Position numbers and translations under genes: made by a program. From F23-B02 sp963625685 (GTDB taxonomy: Bacteria > Bacillota > Clostridia > Oscillospirales > Oscillospiraceae), in NCBI GenBank assembly GCA_963625685.1, contig CAVFTR010000010.1, forward strand, positions 1 through 64,000: 64,000 nt of DNA. Direction: 5' to 3'. Under the pieces are notes generated by a model. The model saw only the letters and a program-made list of their open reading frames with translations. It did no database searches and had not been told where the DNA came from. Positions 15,931 to 24,314 of the stretch are shown here, one piece after another. How positions within the stretch are numbered: position 1 is the stretch's first letter; each line of letters starts with the position of its first letter.

Positions 15931-17008
15931 TATGCTCTACCTCGAATTTTTTCATATACTCTGCGAGCGCCCTCGCGCCCTCTACGGGCATGGCGTTATA
16001 TAATGACGCGCGCATGCCGCCGGTGAGCCTGTGGCCCTTGAGATTCAAAAGCCCCTCGGCCGCGGCCCCCTTTACAAATTCCGCGTCCAGCTCCTCCGAG
16101 CCCGTGCGGAAGGTCACGTTCATATCGCTGCGCGAGCCTCTTTCCGCGTGGGGAATATAAAGCCTGCTGCTGTCGAGCACGTCGTAGATAAGCCCTGCGC
16201 GCTCTTTTTTTATCTCCTGCATCGCGCTCACGCCGCCCATGCCCTCGAGCCAGTCGAGCATGAGCCCGAGCATGTAGATGCACCAACACGGCGGGGTGTT
16301 GAGCATGGAGTCCTTTTTTATGAGCGTATCGTAGCTCATGACCGAGGGGCAGATATCCATCTGACGGCCGGCGAGATCCCTGTCGACGATGACGACCGTG
16401 AGTCCGGCGGGGGCCATGTTCTTCTGCGCCCCGGCGTAGATGAGACCGTAGCGTGAGACGTCCACGGGCCTTGACAGGATATCCGAGGACATGTCGCAGA
16501 CTATCGTTTTCCCCTTCGTATCGGGCACCGACTGCCACTCCGTGCCGTAGATGGTGTTGTTCGCGCAGTAGTAAAAATAGCTCGAGCCGTCGCTGAGATC
16601 GAGCTGCGGCGGGATGTAGCTGTGGCCGCGGCCGGCACTTGAGCAGGCTATGTGTACCCTTCCGTACTTTTCGGCCTCCTTTGCCGCAAGGGATGAGAAG
16701 TTGCCCGTGACGGCGTAGTCGGCGCTGCCGCTCTCTGCCATGAGATTGAGCGGTATCGCCGCAAACTGCAGCGTCGCTCCGCCCTGCAGGAGCAGTATCT
16801 CATGACTGTCGGGCACCTTGAGCGCGGCCCTGAGCTTCCGCTTCGTTTCCGCAAAAATTTCGCCGAACAGTGAACTTCGGTGACTCATCTCCATAACGGA
16901 CATGCCGCTGCCCCTGTAATCGCTTATCTCGCTTCCGGCCCTTTTGAGCACGCTCTCCGGCATCATCGACGGGCCTGCCGCAAAATTATAGACCTTTTCT
17001 CTTGACAA
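15923..17008 (-). CDS. serC: Phosphoserine aminotransferase
   Basis: Second step of serine synthesis: PLP-dependent transfer of the amino group from glutamate to 3-phosphohydroxypyruvate. The 361-aa protein opens with the family hallmark VYNFAAGPSMMPESVL and has the PLP lysine at about residue 196 (YAGAQKNMAPAG). I start it at TTG 17008, giving 'MSREKVYNFAAGP'. The GTG at 17017 cannot serve because it overlaps the ribosome site GGAGG, which stands 8 bases from the TTG. A consensus promoter lies directly upstream and serA overlaps its end, so serC-serA is a two-gene operon. Confidence 0.93.
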   Translation of the reverse strand: MSREKVYNFAAGPSMMPESVLKRAGSEISDYRGSGMSVMEMSHRSSLFGEIFAETKRKLRAALKVPDSHEILLLQGGATLQFAAIPLNLMAESGSADYAVTGNFSSLAAKEAEKYGRVHIACSSAGRGHSYIPPQLDLSDGSSYFYYCANNTIYGTEWQSVPDTKGKTIVCDMSSDILSRPVDVSRYGLIYAGAQKNMAPAGLTVVIVDRDLAGRQMDICPSVMSYDTLIKKDSMLNTPPCWCIYMLGLMLDWLEGMGGVSAMQEIKKERAGLIYDVLDSSRLYIPHAERGSRSDMNVTFRTGSEELDAEFVKGAAAEGLLNLKGHRLTGGMRASLYNAMPVEGARALAEYMKKFEVEHNV

Positions 17009-17046
17009 TGTGAGCACCTCCTGTTCGGTTTTTTGTCATTGTTAAA

Positions 17047-17075
17047 ATTATAGCTATTTTACCGTTCCTTGTCAA
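17047..17075 (-). promoter_or_regulatory. Consensus sigma-A promoter of serC-serA
   Basis: On the minus strand exact TTGACA (17070-17075) and exact TATAAT (17047-17052) with a 17-base spacer. The -35 box overlaps the stop codon of mtaB. I see no T-box or riboswitch in the short leader. Confidence 0.85.
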
Positions 17076-18358
17076 ATGACATTTCCGACTAAAATTCCGT
17101 CCGAAACGGCGTTTATCCTGACATTATGTACTGTTCCGCGCAGGGCCTCGCCCTCGGCGCGCACCTCGAGATAATTGTCGCTGTGGCCCTGCCAGTATGC
17201 GCCCTCCCGCGTTTCAAACAGAACGGGCAGCGTTTTGCCTGCCATGCTCTCGAGAAAGGCGCGGCGCGTTTCGGCGACGACGGCGCGCGCCTGCTTCGAG
17301 CGTCTTGCCTTGGCCGCGCGGTCGATCTGTCCGTCCATCTTGTCCGCCGGAGTGCCCGGGCGGCGCGAGTACGGGAAGATGTGCGCGTCGGAAAACCGCG
17401 CCTTTTCAAGAAAGGCGAGCGTTTCGCGCTGATGCTCCTCCGTCTCGCCGGGAAAGCCCACGATAAGGTCGCAGGTCATGCCGCAGTCGGGAAAATGGCT
17501 GCGCAGAAGCTGCATGGCCTCGTAGAAGCGGGCCGTGTCGTACTTGCGGTTCATGGCCCTGAGCGTCGCGTCGCAGCCCGATTGCAGGGAGAGATGAAAA
17601 TGCCGGCACACGCTGCCGCAGGCGGCTATTTTCCGGCAGAACTCCTCGGTTATGACGCTCGGCTCTATAGAGCCGAGACGTATGCGCATATGCGGCGCGG
17701 CCCCGGCGACGGCGCAGACAACGTCGGCAAGGCCGGGCTTTTCGGGCAGGTCGACGCCGTAGGACGCGATCTCGATGCCCGTTATGACAAGCTCGCGGTA
17801 GCCCTTTCTGTCGAGCTCCGCGGCCTGCTGCACCGCCGAGCTCAGCGGCAGGCTGCGCACCCTGCCGCGGGTATATGGGATTATGCAGTACGAGCAGAAG
17901 TTTACGCAGCCGTCCTGTATCTTCAGCAGCGCCCTCGTGTGGCCGGATACCGCGCCCGCCTGAAGCTCCTCGAACACGCGGCGCTCGAAGGGCTTATCGA
18001 GCGTCCTCTCGCCCTCGCCGGTGCTGACCGCCCTTTCGACGGCGTCGACGAGCTTTGCTCTGTCGGCCGTGCCGTAGACTATATCGGCGCCGAGCCTCTG
18101 CACGGCGTCGGGGCTCAGCTGCGAGTAGCAGCCCAGCACCGCCGCGACCGCGCCGGGGTTTTCCTCGCGCAGCCGGTGGATGGCCTGACGCGATTTGCGT
18201 CCGGCCTCGGCGGTGACGGCACAGGTGTTTACGATAACGGCGTCGGCGAGCTCTCCCTCGCGGCAGGGCCTGTGCCCGCGCGAGACGAGCAGCGCCTCTA
18301 TCGCCTGCGTCTCATACTGGTTGACCTTGCAGCCGAGAGTGTATATAATGTATCTCAC
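17072..18358 (-). CDS. mtaB: tRNA threonylcarbamoyladenosine methylthiotransferase (MtaB-like)
   Basis: Radical SAM enzyme that adds a methylthio group to t6A37 of tRNAs. The 428-aa protein has the three-domain plan of the MiaB family. First is an N-terminal UPF0004 domain starting IYTLGCKVNQYETQ, where MtaB has GCKVN and MiaB has GCQMN. Next is a radical SAM core with the three-cysteine motif in DGCVNFCSYCIIPYTRGR, and last a C-terminal TRAM domain. The start is GTG 18358, 8 bases from GGGAG. It is divergent from the cysteine desulfurase gene with only 27 bases between starts. Confidence 0.9.
   Translation of the reverse strand: MRYIIYTLGCKVNQYETQAIEALLVSRGHRPCREGELADAVIVNTCAVTAEAGRKSRQAIHRLREENPGAVAAVLGCYSQLSPDAVQRLGADIVYGTADRAKLVDAVERAVSTGEGERTLDKPFERRVFEELQAGAVSGHTRALLKIQDGCVNFCSYCIIPYTRGRVRSLPLSSAVQQAAELDRKGYRELVITGIEIASYGVDLPEKPGLADVVCAVAGAAPHMRIRLGSIEPSVITEEFCRKIAACGSVCRHFHLSLQSGCDATLRAMNRKYDTARFYEAMQLLRSHFPDCGMTCDLIVGFPGETEEHQRETLAFLEKARFSDAHIFPYSRRPGTPADKMDGQIDRAAKARRSKQARAVVAETRRAFLESMAGKTLPVLFETREGAYWQGHSDNYLEVRAEGEALRGTVHNVRINAVSDGILVGNVI
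18321..18349 (+). promoter_or_regulatory. Promoter of the cysteine desulfurase gene, inside mtaB
   Basis: TTGACC (18321-18326) and exact TATAAT (18344-18349) with a 17-base spacer on the plus strand. The whole promoter lies within the first codons of the divergent mtaB gene. Confidence 0.7.
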
Positions 18359-18385
18359 GAGATCATCTCCCAAGGAGTAAGATAA

Positions 18386-19516
18386 ATGGAAATTTATTTG
18401 GATAACGCGGCGACGACGCGGGTCTGCCCCGAGGCCGCGGACCTTGCGTACAAGGTCATGACCGAGTGCTACGGAAACCCCAGCTCCACGCACACGAAGG
18501 GGCGCGAGGCCAAGATGTATCTGGATGCCGCGCGCGCTCAGACAGCCTCGGCGCTCGGCTGTCAGGCGCAGGAGGTATACTTCACCTCATGCGGCTCGGA
18601 GAGCGACGTCTGGGCGATAACGAAGGGCGCGGAGAGCGCCATAAGACGCGGCAGGCACATCATATCCTCCGCCGTCGAGCACGACGCCGTGCGCAAGACG
18701 CTCGCAGAGCTCGAAGGGCGCGGCTTTGAGGTGACGTATCTTGCGCCGGAAAAGGACGGCTCTGTCTCCGTCGAGGCGGTCAGGGCCGCTCTGCGCGAGG
18801 ACACGATACTCGTAACGCTCATGATGGTAAATAACGAGACAGGCGGCGTGACCGACATTGCCGCGATCGCGAAAATGCTCAGGGCCGGGGGCTCGAAGGC
18901 GCTTTTTCACACCGACGCCGTTCAGGGCTTCATGAAGGTCCCCTTTTCCGCAAAAAAGCTCGGCGCGGACATGATAAGCATAAGCGGACACAAGATCCAT
19001 GCGCCGAAGGGCATAGGCGCATTGTATATCAAAACGGGGGTCAAAATCAAGCCCCTTATCCGCGGCGGCGCCCAGGAGAGCGGCATGCGCGCCGGAACGG
19101 AGGCCATGCCGCAGATAGCGGCCTTCGGCAAGGCGGCGGAGATAGCCTTCGCCGGCATGATGGATAACTGCGGGAAAATGGCTTCCCTGCGCGCACTCGC
19201 GGCCGAGACCATCTGCGCCGGTATCCCCGAGGCGCTCGTCATCGGCGGCGGCGCTCCGCACATACTGAGCGTATCGCTCCCCGGCTGGCGCAGCGAGGTC
19301 CTGATGAACTTCCTCGAGGCCGACGGCATTTACGTTTCGCGCTCCTCGGCCTGCAAGAAGGGCGGCCGCAGCCACGTGCTCGAGGCGATGCAGCTTCCCG
19401 CGCAGGTCATAGACGGCGCCGTGAGGATAAGCTTTTCGCGCTACAGCACCGAGGCCGAGGTCCTCGCCCTGTGCGCCTCCCTCAAGCGCGCGCACGACAC
19501 GCTCGCGCACAGATAA
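18386..19516 (+). CDS. Cysteine desulfurase (NifS/IscS-type, class V aminotransferase fold)
   Basis: A 376-aa PLP enzyme that takes sulfur from cysteine and leaves alanine. It opens with IYLDNAATTRVCPEA, has the PLP lysine at residue 203 (SISGHKIHAPKG) and the persulfide cysteine at about residue 323 in the loop VSRSSACKKGG. No iscU lies beside it, so it may supply sulfur for tRNA thiolation (with ThiI-like or MnmA-like partners) or general Fe-S assembly. The divergent MtaB needs Fe-S clusters and sulfur, a sensible partner. The ribosome site AAGGAG is 8 bases before the ATG. Confidence 0.88.
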   Translation: MEIYLDNAATTRVCPEAADLAYKVMTECYGNPSSTHTKGREAKMYLDAARAQTASALGCQAQEVYFTSCGSESDVWAITKGAESAIRRGRHIISSAVEHDAVRKTLAELEGRGFEVTYLAPEKDGSVSVEAVRAALREDTILVTLMMVNNETGGVTDIAAIAKMLRAGGSKALFHTDAVQGFMKVPFSAKKLGADMISISGHKIHAPKGIGALYIKTGVKIKPLIRGGAQESGMRAGTEAMPQIAAFGKAAEIAFAGMMDNCGKMASLRALAAETICAGIPEALVIGGGAPHILSVSLPGWRSEVLMNFLEADGIYVSRSSACKKGGRSHVLEAMQLPAQVIDGAVRISFSRYSTEAEVLALCASLKRAHDTLAHR

Positions 19517-19529
19517 CAGCGCAAATTTC

Positions 19530-19560
19530 AAGGCTGCACCGCTTTGGTGCAGCCTTTGTT
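19530..19560 (+). terminator. Terminator after the cysteine desulfurase gene
   Basis: AAGGCTGCACC / GGTGCAGCCTT stem with a 5-base loop, then TTGTTATTT. It also faces the converging AI-2E transporter gene. Confidence 0.75.
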
Positions 19561-19574
19561 ATTTACTTTTTGCT

Positions 19575-20867
19575 TTACTTTTTTTCGTCCTCGCTTTTCT
19601 TCGGACGGCGCTTCGGTATGAGCTCCAGCGTTTCCGGGTCTATATGGTCGAGGTTCATATATTCGTTCGCGTCGGTCGGGAGCTTGTGCCGCTCAAGCTT
19701 GCGGTCGATGAGCATCTCCAGTGCGGTGTAGATGATGACAAAGGCCGGAACGCCCAGCAGCATGCCCCAGAAGCCGAAGATGCCGCCGAACAGGACGATG
19801 GAAAACAGCACCCAGAAGCCGTTTATGCCGATGGAGGTGCCGAGTATCTTCGGGCCTATGACGTTGCCGTCGAGCTGCTGGAGAACGAATACGAAAATGA
19901 TGAACCACAGGCACATCTTCGGGTCGACCAGCAGCACGAGCAGCGCCGAGGGGATAGCTCCGATGAAGGGTCCGAAGAAGGGTATTACGTTCGTGACGCC
20001 GACGATGACGGATATAAGCAGCGCGTAGGGCATTTTGAGTATCACGCAGCCGATATAGCACAATACACCTATTATCGCGCTGTCGAGCAGCTTTCCGCTT
20101 ATAAAGCCCATGAAGGTCTTGTCCGTGAAGCGGAGGGCCGACATGATATGCTTCGCGCGTACGGGAGAGAAAATGCTGTAGAGTATCTTCCTGTAGTGCG
20201 CGATGAAGGGCTCCTTGTTGTAGAGTATATACACCGAGACGATGATGCCGATGACGACGTTGTAAAGCCCCTTGAGGACGTAGAACACGCCGCTGGTTAT
20301 GTTCGTCACGACGTTTTCCATGCTCGGCAGGAGCGTGTCCGTGCCCCACTTGGTCAGCGCGTCGGTGAGGTTTCCGAATATCTTCGTGGCGTAGCGCTCT
20401 ATCTCGGGATAGTCCTTGAGAAGATTGTCTATCGCCGAGTAGGCCGAGTCGAAGTAGGACGGGCTGTTTGCTATGATGGCCGATATGCTGTCGTATACCT
20501 GCGGTACGATGAGGTAAAACAGCGCGGTTATTATAAGCAGCATGACGATCTCCGCGAGGATCAGCGCCAGCACCCGCGGCAGCTTGCTGCCCGCCTTTAT
20601 GCGCTGCTTTCTGCTGTTTATCCTCGCGACGAGAGGCTTGAAGAGCCTGCGCTCGTACAGCATCATCGACGGGATGAGAAGATATGATATCACAAGGCCC
20701 CATATGAAGGGGCTGAGTATGCCCATGAGCTTGCTCAGGGCCCCGATGACCGTGCCCATGTAATCGATGCCGAAGTAAAACAGGACTCCGCACGCTATCA
20801 CGGCAAAGGCCGTCACGCCCCAGCCGATATACTGTGAATATTTATTCTTTTTTTCCAAGGTCCCCAC
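19575..20867 (-). CDS. AI-2E family transporter (PerM/YhhT-like)
   Basis: A 430-aa membrane protein with about eight hydrophobic segments (starting near residue 14). The C-terminal half has the conserved 'NVIPFFGPFIGAIPSALLVL' and QQLDGNVIGPKILG, the hallmark of the PF01594 family. Members have been linked to autoinducer-2 export, Na+/H+ exchange or unknown roles, so the name is only a family label. The C-terminal tail is highly charged. The start is unclear: GTG 20867 overlaps a GGGG tract, while TTG three codons further has GGGGG 8 bases upstream. Single gene between two converging or divergent units. Confidence 0.85.
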   Translation of the reverse strand: MGTLEKKNKYSQYIGWGVTAFAVIACGVLFYFGIDYMGTVIGALSKLMGILSPFIWGLVISYLLIPSMMLYERRLFKPLVARINSRKQRIKAGSKLPRVLALILAEIVMLLIITALFYLIVPQVYDSISAIIANSPSYFDSAYSAIDNLLKDYPEIERYATKIFGNLTDALTKWGTDTLLPSMENVVTNITSGVFYVLKGLYNVVIGIIVSVYILYNKEPFIAHYRKILYSIFSPVRAKHIMSALRFTDKTFMGFISGKLLDSAIIGVLCYIGCVILKMPYALLISVIVGVTNVIPFFGPFIGAIPSALLVLLVDPKMCLWFIIFVFVLQQLDGNVIGPKILGTSIGINGFWVLFSIVLFGGIFGFWGMLLGVPAFVIIYTALEMLIDRKLERHKLPTDANEYMNLDHIDPETLELIPKRRPKKSEDEKK

Positions 20868-21144
20868 CCCCTGTGTTTTTTATATTACTATTTCTTTAAC
20901 AGTCCGTCAATATTTCGTGCGTAAATTCGCCGTAAAAGTTGTTATGTCAACTCCGTTGCTGAATAATATCCGTTCATCCGTGTTGAAAACTCTGTTGAAA
21001 ATGTTCAAAACCCTTGATATTCAATATGTTTTTTCGCCTCAGACAGTAAATGGAGATTCATTTTTTGTCGAATAAAGCATAATCGCGCAACCTGAGCATC
21101 ATTTCCGGAGGCAGGCATAAGCTTTAGACGGAGGTGGATGAGCC

Positions 21145-22290
21145 ATGAAAAAACTCTTTTTCGCCGCGCTGGGCCTTGTCCTGCTGACAAGTCCGGTGTA
21201 CGCAATAGACTCGCTTTCCGGCGGCGATATCGGGGTCTCCGCGCCCTCGGCCGTGCTCATGGAGAAGGTGACAGGCCAGGTCATATACGAAAAATCACCG
21301 CATGAGAGGCTCGCTCCGGCGAGCGTTACGAAGGTCATGACGATGCTGCTCATCGTCGAGGCGATAGAGCGCGGCGAGATGAGCCTTGACGACACGGTCA
21401 CGGCGTCCGAGCGGGCCGCCTCCTTCGGCGGGAGCTGCGTTTATCTCGAGCAGGGCGAGAAAATGAGCGTCGGCGAGATGCTCAAGTGCATATGCGTGGT
21501 CTCGGCAAACGACTGCGCCGTGGCAATGGCCGAGCACATGTGCGGAACCGAGCAGGCCTTCGTCTCGCGCATGAACGGGCGTGCGCGAGAGCTCGGGCTC
21601 GAGGATACGCACTTTGAAAACTGCACGGGGCTTTTTGACGATGACGGGCACTACACGAGCGCCTATGACGTCGCCGTCATGAGCCGCGAGCTCATACGTC
21701 ACGACATGATAAAGCAGTACTCGACCATATGGATCGACAGCATACGCGGCGGCCGGTTCGGTCTTTCAAACACGAATAAGCTCGTTTACTATTACGACGG
21801 CTGCACGGGGCTCAAGACCGGCTTCACGGAAAAGGCCATGTACTGCCTTTCGGCCACTGCCGAGCGCGACGGTGTGGAGTATATCGCCGTCGTCATGCAC
21901 GCCGCCTCCTCCGATGCACGGAACTCCGACGCGATGGCTCTTTTAAGCTACGCCTTTGCAAACTACCGCCTGCTGCCTCTCAGGTCTCCCGACGTGCTGC
22001 CGCCTGTGCGCGTGAGCCTCGGCGAGGCCGACAGCGTGCAGCCTGTATATGACGGCGCGCAGGCCGCGCTTGTTCCCAAAAGCGGCACGGGAGAAGTGAG
22101 CTATGATATCCAGCTGCCCGATTCGGTCGCGGCGCCCGTGGCAAGTGGACAGCGGCTTGGAACGCTCAGCATTTCCTCCGGCGGCAGGACGCTTTTTTCC
22201 GTTCCGCTCGTCTCCGACTGCGCCGTCGGCAGGGCGGACTTCGCCTCGACGCTGCTGGAGCTCCTCAAAGGCTACGTGATGCAGGGATGA
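21145..22290 (+). CDS. dacF: D-alanyl-D-alanine carboxypeptidase (DacF-like, class A5/PBP5)
   Basis: A 381-aa exported serine peptidase that trims the terminal D-Ala from peptidoglycan stem peptides. It has a signal peptide (hydrophobic 3-15, likely cut after VYA-20), the active site SVTK (Ser60, Lys63), SAND as the SxN motif and LKTGFT as the KTG motif, then a C-terminal beta domain and an amphipathic end. DacF in Bacillus is forespore-specific; here the symbol reflects similarity only, and other PBP5-type enzymes (dacA, dacB) are possible. GGAGG is 10 bases before the ATG. Confidence 0.88.
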   Translation: MKKLFFAALGLVLLTSPVYAIDSLSGGDIGVSAPSAVLMEKVTGQVIYEKSPHERLAPASVTKVMTMLLIVEAIERGEMSLDDTVTASERAASFGGSCVYLEQGEKMSVGEMLKCICVVSANDCAVAMAEHMCGTEQAFVSRMNGRARELGLEDTHFENCTGLFDDDGHYTSAYDVAVMSRELIRHDMIKQYSTIWIDSIRGGRFGLSNTNKLVYYYDGCTGLKTGFTEKAMYCLSATAERDGVEYIAVVMHAASSDARNSDAMALLSYAFANYRLLPLRSPDVLPPVRVSLGEADSVQPVYDGAQAALVPKSGTGEVSYDIQLPDSVAAPVASGQRLGTLSISSGGRTLFSVPLVSDCAVGRADFASTLLELLKGYVMQG

Positions 22291-22356
22291 TCGCTCCACT
22301 TTTGCGTTCATTTTGCAAAAATATCGCGCTGCATCCCCCACCACGACATGTTCTCC

Positions 22357-22384
22357 TTGCTTTTTCATGCATTGGGTGTATAAT
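22357..22384 (+). promoter_or_regulatory. Promoter of pgi
   Basis: TTGCTT (22357-22362) and exact TATAAT (22379-22384) with a 16-base spacer, about 35 bases before the pgi start. Confidence 0.7.
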
Positions 22385-22418
22385 ATAGGATCATAAATCA
22401 CCACACGGAGGGATAATC

Positions 22419-23693
22419 ATGGTCAAGGTCGATCTATCGGGAACTTCCGCGTTTTTTGACCCGGCGGAGCTTGATTTTGCAGCTGCCGCGGCGGCGCACA
22501 GAACGCTCGGCGACAAGAGCGGAGCGGGCAGCGAATTTACCGGCTGGCTCGAGCTTCCGCAGCGCATACGCGACGGCGAGCTCAAGGCGATACTCTCTGC
22601 GGCGCAGCGCATACGCGGCCGCTCGAAGGCGCTCGTCGTTATCGGCATAGGCGGCTCGTATCTCGGCGCGCGCGGCGCGATAGAGCTCCTGCGCCCCGTC
22701 CCCTCGGAGAACGATCCCAGGATATTCTTCGTCGGAAACGGCCTTTCGCCCGACGCGCTGAGCGATACGATCGCGCAGCTCGGCGACGCGGACTTCGATG
22801 TAAACGTCATATCCAAGTCCGGCACGACGCTCGAGCCGGCGCTGGCCTTCCGCGTTTTCAGAAAAATGCTGCGCGATAGGTACGGCACGGCCGCGAAAAA
22901 GCACATCTTCGCAACGACCGACGCGCATCGCGGCGCGCTCAAGTCCCTGGCCGACGCCGAGGGCTGGGAGTGCTTCGTCGTCCCCGACGACGTGGGCGGC
23001 AGATACAGCGTGCTGTCGGCGGTCGGCCTGCTGCCGATGGCGGTCGCCGGCATAGACATAAAGGCCGTCATAAGCGCCGCCATAGCCGCCTTCAAGGAGC
23101 TCGACCTGCGCTCGCCGGAAAACCCCGCCTGGCAGTACGCGGCGGCAAGGCAGTACCTCTACGGCCACGGCCGCGGCATCGAGATACTCGGCTGCTACGA
23201 GCCGTCGTTCCGCTTCATGGCCGAGTGGTGGAAGCAGCTGTACGGCGAGAGCGAGGGCAAGAACGGCATAGGCATCTTCCCCGCCTCGGTCGAATTCACC
23301 GCCGACCTGCACTCGATGGGCCAGTACATACAGGACGGGCCGCGCACGCTGATGGAGACGGTCGTGCGCTTTGAAAAAGCGCGCAGCAGCGTCTCCGTGC
23401 CCTTTGAGATGGGCGATCCGGACGGGCTGAACTACCTCGCGGGCAAGGACTATGCGGATATCTGCCGCACGGCATCCGACGCCGTGAAGGCCGCGCACAT
23501 ATCCGGCGGCGTTCCGAACATCGGCATAAGCGTTCCGGCGCGGGACGAGGCGGGCTTTGCCGAGCTCGTGTGCTTTTTCGAGCTCGCCTGCGCGATCTCC
23601 GGCTACATGTCGGGCGTGAATCCCTTCGACCAGCCCGGCGTCGAGGCCTATAAAAAGAATATGTTCCGCATGCTCGGCAAGCCGGGCACCTGA
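22419..23693 (+). CDS. pgi: Glucose-6-phosphate isomerase
   Basis: Interconverts glucose 6-phosphate and fructose 6-phosphate in the cytoplasm. The 424-aa protein has the SIS-type sugar phosphate site 'VVIGIGGSYLGARGAIELL', the NVISKSGTTLEPA loop, and the second signature GIFPASVEFTADLHSMGQYI. The length is a little below the roughly 450 aa usual for Bacillota. The ribosome site GGAGG lies 8-9 bases before the ATG. Single-gene unit with its own promoter and terminator. Confidence 0.95.
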   Translation: MVKVDLSGTSAFFDPAELDFAAAAAAHRTLGDKSGAGSEFTGWLELPQRIRDGELKAILSAAQRIRGRSKALVVIGIGGSYLGARGAIELLRPVPSENDPRIFFVGNGLSPDALSDTIAQLGDADFDVNVISKSGTTLEPALAFRVFRKMLRDRYGTAAKKHIFATTDAHRGALKSLADAEGWECFVVPDDVGGRYSVLSAVGLLPMAVAGIDIKAVISAAIAAFKELDLRSPENPAWQYAAARQYLYGHGRGIEILGCYEPSFRFMAEWWKQLYGESEGKNGIGIFPASVEFTADLHSMGQYIQDGPRTLMETVVRFEKARSSVSVPFEMGDPDGLNYLAGKDYADICRTASDAVKAAHISGGVPNIGISVPARDEAGFAELVCFFELACAISGYMSGVNPFDQPGVEAYKKNMFRMLGKPGT

Positions 23694-23697
23694 CAGC

Positions 23698-23730
23698 AAA
23701 GCGTCGATTTTCATCGGCGCTTTTATTTTT
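23698..23730 (+). terminator. Terminator of pgi
   Basis: AAAGCGTCGAT / ATCGGCGCTTT stem with a TTTC-type loop, then TTATTTTTTATT. Confidence 0.75.
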
Positions 23731-23826
23731 TATTAACACTTTTACTCTTGCTTTACATGCGGAAAAATGTTAATCTTAGTGCAACAGATAACTTAAACCT
23801 AACAACTGAAAAGGAGAGTGATCAAA

Positions 23827-24240
23827 ATGGTTAAGTTGATCATGGGTCTGAAGGGCAGCGGCAAGACCAAGCGTCTGGTCGATCTCGTCCGGGAGGCTGT
23901 CGCCATGGAAAACGGCGACGTTGTCTGCATCGAAAAGGAAAAGAAGCTCACATTCGATATTCCCTATCAGGCCCGTCTTATCGAAGCCGGCTCTTACGAC
24001 ATCGGCTCCTATGAATTTATAAAGGGCTTCATCTGCGGCCTGCATTCCGGCAACTATGACATAACCCACGTTTTTGTCGATAATTTCTACAAGATCGTAA
24101 GCAACAGGGACCCCGTGATGTTCGGCGAATTCCTCGACTGGCTCGAGGGCTTCTCGGAGAGAGAAAACATTGAATTTGTTATCAGCGTTTCCGTCGACCC
24201 CGATACGGTCGGCGAGGCTATCAAAAAATATATGATCTGA
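23827..24240 (+). CDS. Small P-loop NTPase of unknown role (137 aa)
   Basis: The protein opens with a Walker A loop, IMGLKGSGKTKRLVDLV (residues 5-21), and has a Walker-B-like 'DITHVFVDNFYKIV' near the middle. It is too short to hold a complete RecA or AAA core, so it may work as a minimal ATP-binding switch. I do not recognise a functional family; such proteins are often named only as ATP-binding or PilT-like. ATG 23827 stands 10 bases from GGAG; the in-frame GTG at 23818 is too close. Its own terminator follows, so it is a single-gene unit. Confidence 0.65.
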   Translation: MVKLIMGLKGSGKTKRLVDLVREAVAMENGDVVCIEKEKKLTFDIPYQARLIEAGSYDIGSYEFIKGFICGLHSGNYDITHVFVDNFYKIVSNRDPVMFGEFLDWLEGFSERENIEFVISVSVDPDTVGEAIKKYMI

Positions 24241-24244
24241 ACTG

Positions 24245-24280
24245 AAATCGGGCGCAGCGGCACGGCTTCGCCCGATTTTT
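24245..24280 (+). terminator. Terminator of the P-loop gene
   Basis: AAATCGGGCG / CGCCCGATTTTT hairpin with a 14-base loop. Confidence 0.75.
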
Positions 24281-24314
24281 ATGAGGCCGGAATATTTAAT
24301 GGAGGTGTTTTACC

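Noticed and set aside
17009..17071. T-box or serine-responsive leader ahead of serC
   Set aside because: The promoter's -10 box ends about 40 bases before the start codon, so no room is left for a T-box; no conserved T-box sequence is seen.
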